Assembly (NCBI GenBank): GCA_037957365.1
Contig: JARHVA010001473.1
Location: 2,844,001-2,908,000 of the forward strand
Reading direction: 5' to 3'
Length of the DNA: 64,000 nucleotides
DNA from: Torreya grandis
Lineage: Eukaryota; Streptophyta; Pinopsida; Cupressales; Taxaceae
The translations under genes and the position numbers were made by a program. Under the pieces are notes generated by a model that did not search any database, was not told the origin of the DNA, and saw nothing but the letters and a program-made list of their open reading frames with translations. This document shows positions 56,825-64,000 of the stretch, in pieces (the first letter of the stretch is position 1; every line of letters begins with the position of its first letter).

Positions 56825-58695
56825 TATTTGTATTATGATATATATAGGTCTATATCCGAATAGCTGATCATATATAACTGGTAAGTTAAAATGTAGGGTA
56901 TAAAAGTAACATAATTATAAATTATGAGATATTTAGATAATGTTATAACAAGTTTATGAGTTATCTATTTCTCTACAAATGACTGATTGATTATTAGTTA
57001 TATGTATTCAATATTGAATACTTGCATGCAGTACATGACTTTGAGAGTGTTTGGTTATATCTAGTATATAATAATGTATTTGATGTGTGCTTATAGATAT
57101 GTTGCTTTGAGTGCTAGTAAGTAATTTAAATTAAGGGCATACCCAAGTCGTATAACCCCATATTTGCTTGATGTTATTATGTATGTGATCATTTGATTCT
57201 TGGAATCATATGTTGGTTATGTGATTTTATGTAGTTATAAACTATGATAGTATGAGATATAATAAAGTACTATATATAAATCTATGATTATACTCAAATG
57301 GTATATACTATAATTATTATGTCTAGTCTTATATCTACGTTTCACTGATTTAATGTATGCATTTTGGTTATTATTGTGAATAATGTGTTTTGTAAGAGTT
57401 GGTAATACTTTGTGCATGCATGCACAAAACTTTTGAGATTGTAGTGTTTGATATGATGGTATATTATTGTGTTCCATAGGAACTATGACTTGCTTCTTAT
57501 AACTAGTTACTCAAATAAAAGTTTATGTTTTCATGTTTTTAGACTAATTTATATGATTAATTTTGGAAAATTAGTAGTTATGTCTATGAATACTAGACTA
57601 TGGTAATATGGGTTATCATAGGGTGTAGTATGCTTGGAAACTAATTGTGGTAGTGAAAATATATAGTTAAATGTGTATTTACCTAGATGGTATAAATTGT
57701 AGTCATTATTTCTAGTATGAGATATAAAATAATGTCAAATTCATTCATATATTTGATAGAATAAATTATACTTTGGTTGCTCCTATGTTTAGCATGTTGT
57801 ATGATTGTGTTGATATAAAGATGTAAAATTAATGAATCTTGTGGTTGACTTATATTAGACCAATCTACATTGATATTACAGAGTAAGGAGTGAGATGGAC
57901 TTCACTGGTTTACTAGTATCATAATGACAGATGAAGATAGTCTGATCAAGTGGTGTGTATGAATTTGATTGATCTAAATTGTTATTATTTATTATTTATA
58001 AAAGTTTGGGCCAATGTATGTTTAGTGAGATATTATCATTTCATGAGTATGATTTACATGTTTATGTGATATCTTGAAATATAACAGTTTTCTATGATAC
58101 ACTGCATGTTTAGTTTAAAAATCATATAATGCATATATACTTACTTATCTCTCTAGATTCACACACCATCACTATCTACTAATCTATGAAAGGAGGGCCA
58201 TTTCTTGATGGGATTAGTGTGGGGGATTGTTGGTCCATGGTTGATGTGAAAAATCACTTATATTATGCTCTCCCTCCCCATAATGGTACTACTTATTGAT
58301 ACAACACTTGAGATTGCCACATATAGTTGAGTTTGGAAACTATGCTTCGAGGGAGCCATGTATCTATATGTACATTGTATTGTATTTTACTTATCATTGA
58401 ATATTATTATGAAGAGATTTAATTAATTATTATTTAACATTGACAACAGTGGTTGTAGATTTATTTCAATTATATTTGAATTAATGTGATTACTTTTTAT
58501 ATTCTCATTATGACGTGTACTCTTAGGATATTAGAGATCGATGATATGTGATGTCTTATGATTGTTTCTATTATCACACCTTTAGTATTTCTTATGATCT
58601 CTATAGATTCTCATGGTGTAATCTATTTTTGGTATATATGTTTAATTAATTTTTTTTATGTATTTCTTTATCTAACCCAATGGGGTTGTTACATC

Positions 58696-58713
58696 TGGTA
58701 TCAAAGCTGTGGA
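58696..58713 (+). promoter_or_regulatory. Element E primer-binding site
   Basis: TGGTATCAAAGC starts two bases after the LTR end and matches the initiator-Met site TGGTATCAGAGC in 11 of 12 bases. Confidence 0.85.
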
Positions 58714-61215
58714 TTGAACTCTAAGATCTAATGAGTCCATCAATGTTTAAATGTCATTCTGGTCACTAGTGTGAACTTGGTGAAATGAAGTATTGCATTG
58801 ATATTTTTGATTTGTGGTGTCTCAATGTAGAATCATGTTATACCATGATTGAAGTTTTGAGACTTGATATATTCTCTTGTATGGCTTGGTGACTTTTGTA
58901 AGTAAAAGACACTCGTGAAATGGGTTTGGTATATTGAGTGTGTACCTTAGAAGTATTCTTGACCTCTTAGAGTTGACATAGGGTTGGTTTATTGAGTGCT
59001 TTCATGAAGTTGATCTTTATCAAGGTTTGGGTAGGTGATTGTATAACTTAGTTCATGAGTTGTGAACAAGAGTATCCTACCCTATTTATGATCATTTGGA
59101 TTGACACCTCAAAGATGATTATATCCTTACTTATTTATCAAGTCACCTTTGTCATTGTGTTTTGTGTTGTGATTTTTTAATAAGCACGAGATGCTTCTCA
59201 CTTAGATTTATGTGCTTTAGTTTTGTTCCTGATGTATACTAATCATAGGAGTGTGAAATTTTAAGACTATTTTTTTATAGTACCACCTAGGATGGTGGGA
59301 ATTTTCTTATGGTAGATAGTTATTTTTTTAAGGACTCCAATGTGTTAGGAGTTTGTTAATATTTTGGCACCCTTATGTTTATGTGGATTTGGAAGAGGTG
59401 TCACCTCTCATAGTGGGCATAGAGGTGAGTTATCACCCCCTCATTTTCCTTTGACATCATTTTAAGCCCCTGAGAGGATTTTTCTTTTCTTGATGTTGTT
59501 TGACCTTATTTTCCTTGAGATCATGGGATCAATGTCTTCTACTTTTTGTTAATAGAGAATTTGTAGAATTGGATGGATTGGTACATTCTATGGTTAGTGT
59601 CTTCTCTCGGTTGTGGAAATAGATTGTGATACTATACTTATAGATTTGGTAAGTAGGTAATGTTTTAGAAACATTAAGTTGTGGTTCTTTCTTCATACCA
59701 TGTGAGGGTATATAAGAGTTTTATTGTTGAGATGATAGTTCTCTAATATTCACTTGTGACTCTTTAGATTCACTAATTTATCCAAATTGTGATTTTAGAC
59801 CACTTAGAGTGGAAAGTATTAAACTATATATTAAATATTAGATTAAAGACTATAAGCTGATTATAATTATTATGTTGTTATTCACCCTTGAATAGATTGA
59901 TAGTGTTCTCTTTTGGCTTAAAACATGTTGTTTTGAAGAGTTATTTTTACCTTTCACCAGAAGTGAGTAGGATATAGTATGTGTAAAGCACCTTATCAAT
60001 CTCATGGTTGAGATAAACTCTTAATTATTGCATTATAGTCGAGCAAGCAGGGAGATATTGTCTCAGTTGTTCCCTTAAAAGGTTTTAAGAACTATGTGAT
60101 ATTTGACCTTTGTATATTATGTTAATTTCAACATTGTTTCCTCTTAACTATGAGAATAATATTATAAGTTAAGCTGTGAAATATGATACTAGTTATGATT
60201 GGTTTGTGGTAAATTAATAAAATTATAGACTAATTGTATGAATTCTCTTATATGTACGTTAATACATCTATAATTATTTATCTCATATCAATGATTTCTA
60301 TAATCTATTAGTACGGAATTGTGTTACATTAAACCTTGTGCACATTTTGGAGATCAGTAGGTCATGGAGACCTAAGATAAGAGTGTTGAATTAGGAAAGT
60401 GAGTTCTAAGTGATAGGATGATATCCTACTTAGTCTCACATTGACTTGATAGTTATTAAGTTAGATCTGATAGATGAACTTGTTGAATTTAGGATTTGAA
60501 AGATGGACTTATCAAATTTAGTCATATGACCTTATGCATGTATATGATGGAATGTTTATTCCTTAATTTTATATACATTTAAAATATAGTATTTTCAGTT
60601 CCTATTTATTTTTATACTTATCAAGAGCTCTATGGAATAGTGGCAGTATTGACATTTTATATTTATGAAGAGCTACGCATGGTAGCAATAGTATTAAGTT
60701 ATGCACATTATTTTTGCCATGTTTCCTAATTATTTTCTTTAGAATGAGAAAAACACTCTCTAGTTTAGAGAGATAATTAGAGGGGATGGAATATTTTGTG
60801 GAACTCTCCTTGGTCATTTATTTTTGGTTTTTATGATGATCTCATTAATTTTTTTTGGAAAGCTAGTGAAACTTTCATTAAATTATGTGGGACCCTTCAA
60901 AGTTACATAAGTGATCAGTTCTATAATTTATGGGCCTGTCTTGATGGTTCAGGACCCTGGGGGTTGTCATCGCAAAACCAGTCAAAGTAAGTAATACTCA
61001 CAAACCTTGTTTGCTTAATAGGGAGATATCATAGAGCAGGGTCTTATGGGACCAATACTTCAAGAATAATACAAAGGAACTACAATAAGTTCTACATGTA
61101 AGTTCCAATTATTTTATTAATTTGATATTTTATATTATGTTATTTTTTTTATAAATAATGTTTTTAATTTATAACTTATATTTAATAAGAGTCATCAGGG
61201 ATGATGACTACCTTT

Positions 61216-61227
61216 AGAGGGGAAGGA
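61216..61227 (+). promoter_or_regulatory. Element E polypurine tract
   Basis: AGAGGGGAAGGA lies directly before the 3' LTR start TGTTACATC. Confidence 0.85.
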
Positions 61228-63185
61228 TGTTACATCCCAATTCCTTGCCAAATAAACTTGCTAGATTATCTATAGATATTTATAACTGACAAATATAGAT
61301 TTGGCTCTTTGTAACTAAGATTGGATACATATTATTATGGGGTAGTGGGATACTACTTAGGTTACATAATAATGACACTATGAGTTAGTTATAAGTATAT
61401 ATTTACTTTATGATCATGTTGATTTATCATTGCAGTTATATTTTATATTGTATGGTTATCATGTTGATATGATCTAATTACCTGTTTTGTTATGAGGGTG
61501 ACATAGGAGAAACCATCTCTTAGAGTGTGTTAGAGGGAGAACATCATCGGAGAGGGTGATGTAGGTTGAGATATCAGAGGATGACAAAGAAACTGATCGG
61601 TACCCTGCACATACCATATTAGTCGGCACATGATTAGATGCATAAATTAAATGGTTAATAATTTGTGTTTAATGTTGTTTGCATTAGATAGTCATGTATA
61701 CTTAGTTTGCTAACATGGTTTAATGGTTTTATAGAATTGACTTATGTGCTAGTCTAGGTTTATGCTTAGGAGATGTAATCTTGTGTGATTGCATGTTGAT
61801 GTATATTTATGATGCATCATTGTATTCTTGATTATTCATGGTATGAAAAAATATAGATTTGTGTGAATAATTACCTAAAGCTACTGTACGTAAACTTACT
61901 TATTAATTAACCTTGAAGTTATTGTAAATGCTTAGTCAATTTCATAAAATAAGACCATAAGCATTAAGCCAAATTAATGGGTCAAATTATTGTTAAAAAC
62001 TATAGAGATAGTTACACTCTAAAAAGCTCTTGGAAGACAAAATTAATTGGTTTAATTAATGTCACCCAAGATTTAAAATAAAATATAGGAAATTACATAT
62101 CTGAGGAAAATGAATAAAATAATAAATAAAAAATAAAACAAAAAGGAGGAAGATTTTTTTTAAAAAAAAAGAGAAAAGAACTAGCTTTAAAGAAAGAAAA
62201 TCAAGTTTAAAAAAAGAAAAGAAAAAAAGAAAAAAGAAAAAAATTGAAAAGCATATTTTCATAGAAGGAGAAAAATATTTAAAATTACTCTACACCACTT
62301 TGTCAGAGGAAGGGAAGGTTACCCAAGAAAGAGAGGAGAAGGGAGAAACAACAAAGCTTAGTAGAGAAAAAGAGGATGTTGGTGGAAGATTGGAGAGGAG
62401 CATGATCAACTACAAAAAGATCGACCAATCAAGTTGCCAGGTAAGTGCTTGCTTATGTATATAAATCTTAAATTTATATGTGTTGAGTTTATCGAGGAAG
62501 AATATTTGAATATAGCAACTTCCAAACAAATGAATATAGAGGATGATATTTAATAGAATTGATATCTATGTATTCATCAAAATACAGTTGTATGGAGAAG
62601 TAAAAGTAGCAACTAAATAGCATCAATCTAACTTATTAATGAGAATATCCAAATTTTTGGTCTCTCATAAATGTATATGGATTATTAACCTAAATACTTA
62701 CATGATTATCTAGAAGTAAAAGACTGTATATGTGGACAAATATAAACCACCACTGGAAATACTTAAGTAGTAGTAATGCTTTTACTATTGATGGAATGGT
62801 GCTGAGGCAATGAATCTACAGTTGAGTAATAAGATGTACAATGATATATATATATGCTCCATATATATATATATATATGCAATATATATATATATATATA
62901 TATAATGATATATTAAACTCTTATGCAATATGTTTATGGTTATTTCTATATATAAAAGGCACCATATGGTGGCTATATCACAGAGATAGATATATGCAAC
63001 AATTTTGGTATGCTGAGGCAATGATATAATATTATATGCTCCATACAATATTATATAAATCTATATATATTGATCTGTATGCAATATTTTATAAATCTAT
63101 ATATCCTCAAAATTGTGATAAGATGTGCAATGATATAATATTATATGCTCCATACTATATATATATATATATATATATAGGTATA

Positions 63186-63256
<71 letters not shown>

Positions 63257-64000
63257 ACAATTTTGGTATATATATATTGATCTGTATGCAATATTATATA
63301 GATCTATATTCCTCAAAATTGTGATATGATCTGCAATGATATATCAAACTCTTATGCAATATGTTTATGGTTATTTCTATATTACGGTTAGCGAATATAA
63401 TATACATGATACACATAAACATTTGACTGATTTATTAGGTATACTATTTATCAAGGATTAAATAGACATAGATAAATTAAGTCACTACATAATTTAGGAT
63501 ATCATTATTATAAAAACAAAGAAGCCAATTAAATGTAAATTTAATCTGGTATAATAATTTATTAAAAGATTGATTAATAATTTATAAAAAATTTACTAAT
63601 CCATTTTTTTTGTGATGCATTTGATTGAGTATTTATCACGGGTTTTATATTTGTGGGACTTTATTATACCACTGCTATGTAATTTTAAAGTATTTAGCTA
63701 TTAATTTAATATGGGAAGCTCACAATGGGATCCTTGTTGAAGCACTTTGTTGATTAAACTCTAACGAATGATTTAAAAAAAAATTCCACTTTTTGAACTA
63801 TATAGAAGACACAAAACATTGTGAAGTTGTGCAAAATGCAACAAATAAATATCCGGTGTCATCTATATTTATTTGTATTGAGACTTAATGGCATATAAAT
63901 GAAAATCCATAAACATAGTTTAATAAATGAGAATATCTATACGTCTCAGTATTCTAATGTTCCCATGCCATCAATATTTCTAGACTTAAATTTCTACTTA
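61228..64000 (+). repeat. Element E, 3' LTR, partial (cut by the window end)
   Basis: It follows 53386-55870 in order through shared blocks such as TTTATGATCATGTTGATTTATCATT, GAGGATGTTGGTGGAAGATTGG and GGGAAGCTCACAA. It is about 290 bp longer over this interval, mainly from AT tracts and local duplications at 62820-63330. Confidence 0.85.
62845..63253. repeat. AT-dinucleotide tracts with local segmental duplication
   Basis: Long (AT)n tracts lie at about 62845-62905 and 63155-63253. Around them a block with CAACAATTTTGGTAT, GATATAATATTATATGCTCCATA and TTGATCTGTATGCAATATT is present two or three times (about 62997, 63135, 63254). The Tyr/Ile-rich ORFs over these tracts are not genes. Confidence 0.85.

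Larger units (their letters stand above)
53386..58693 (+). repeat. Element E, 5' LTR (5308 bp)
   Basis: It begins TGTTACATCTCG and ends GGGGTTGTTACA. It includes A-rich tracts near 54290-54400, a 61-bp (AT)n tract (54987-55047), another at about 56793-56820, and scattered short ORFs that are not conserved in frame in the 3' LTR. I found no host gene inside. Confidence 0.85.
58694..61227 (+). other. Element E internal region, no gag/pol found
   Basis: I read all frames and find no capsid, zinc knuckle, protease, RT, RNase H or integrase motif. The only notable open stretch is 60796-60990 (64 codons, Trp/Phe-rich), ending close to a GTAAGT splice-donor-like site. The region is otherwise AT-rich and full of stops. 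Confidence 0.65.
53386..64000 (+). mobile_element. Element E: large non-autonomous LTR retrotransposon (LARD-like), 3' end outside the window
   Basis: A 5308-bp 5' LTR (TGTTACATC…GTTGTTACA) is followed by a Met-type primer site. A ~2.5-kb internal region without gag or pol follows, then a polypurine tract and a 3' LTR of which 2773 bases are visible. The visible 3' LTR matches 53386-55870 through to the window end, at about 10% or more difference by eye. The TGTTACATC start is common in plant Ty3/gypsy LTRs. LTRs twice the size of a non-coding interior fit the LARD type. The full element should be about 13 kb. The left flank is GTCCA; the right TSD cannot be tested. Confidence 0.85.

Noticed and set aside
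63036..63329. Tyr/Ile-rich ORFs on both strands
   Set aside because: Same reason: translated AT microsatellite, open on both strands.

Overview
The window looks like intergenic DNA from a large, AT-rich seed-plant nuclear genome. The evidence is plant-type retroelements (initiator-Met primer sites, a chromodomain Ty3/gypsy element, a plant LINE ORF1 with a DUF4283-like region) and a plant presenilin fragment. The repeat load and the age of the elements would suit a conifer, but the species cannot be fixed from sequence alone. No intact host protein gene was found. Every coding trace is broken or belongs to a mobile element, and most long ORFs are chance or reverse-strand shadows.

Layout. 1-7.5 kb: AT-rich DNA, one copy of an unclassified decayed coding family (minus strand, 1.86-2.96 kb), and an eroded candidate copia-like element (3.2-7.5 kb) holding a degenerate tandem array. 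7.5-16.9 kb: two tandem copies of an old ~2.5-3 kb repeat (called U here). The first copy is interrupted by a LINE-type element (10.7-13.4 kb) with tandem 5' monomers. 17.3-39.6 kb: nested LTR retrotransposons. An old Ty3/gypsy element D (protease, RT, RNase H) was split by element C (minus strand, 18222-32300, gag only). One LTR of C was then split by element B (19372-26083, TSD TTACC). D was split again by chromovirus A (33150-38799, two 345-bp LTRs).

39.8-41.2 kb: degenerate tandem repeats carrying the most interesting object, a complete 322-bp TRIM retrotransposon (40850-41171). It has a 5-bp TSD, 129-bp LTRs, a Met-type primer site and a G-rich polypurine tract. Each LTR contains a 72-nt tRNA-like sequence with A and B boxes. 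This resembles the Cassandra TRIMs, whose LTRs carry 5S rRNA, but here the internal promoter is tRNA-like.

41.2-48.8 kb: a third U copy, split by a ~4.2-kb segment holding a presenilin pseudogene and a long decayed minisatellite, and by a 776-bp LINE-like insertion with a 14-bp TSD. 49.0-49.4 kb: interleaved inverted repeats. 49.9-51.9 kb: the second, oppositely oriented copy of the unclassified coding family. 53.4 kb to the end: a large non-autonomous LTR element E with 5.3-kb LTRs around a 2.5-kb internal region; its 3' LTR runs off the window.

The elements do not form a pathway. They record layered insertion: D, then C, then B, with A entering D separately and the TRIM the least diverged. 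All alignments and divergences were made by eye.
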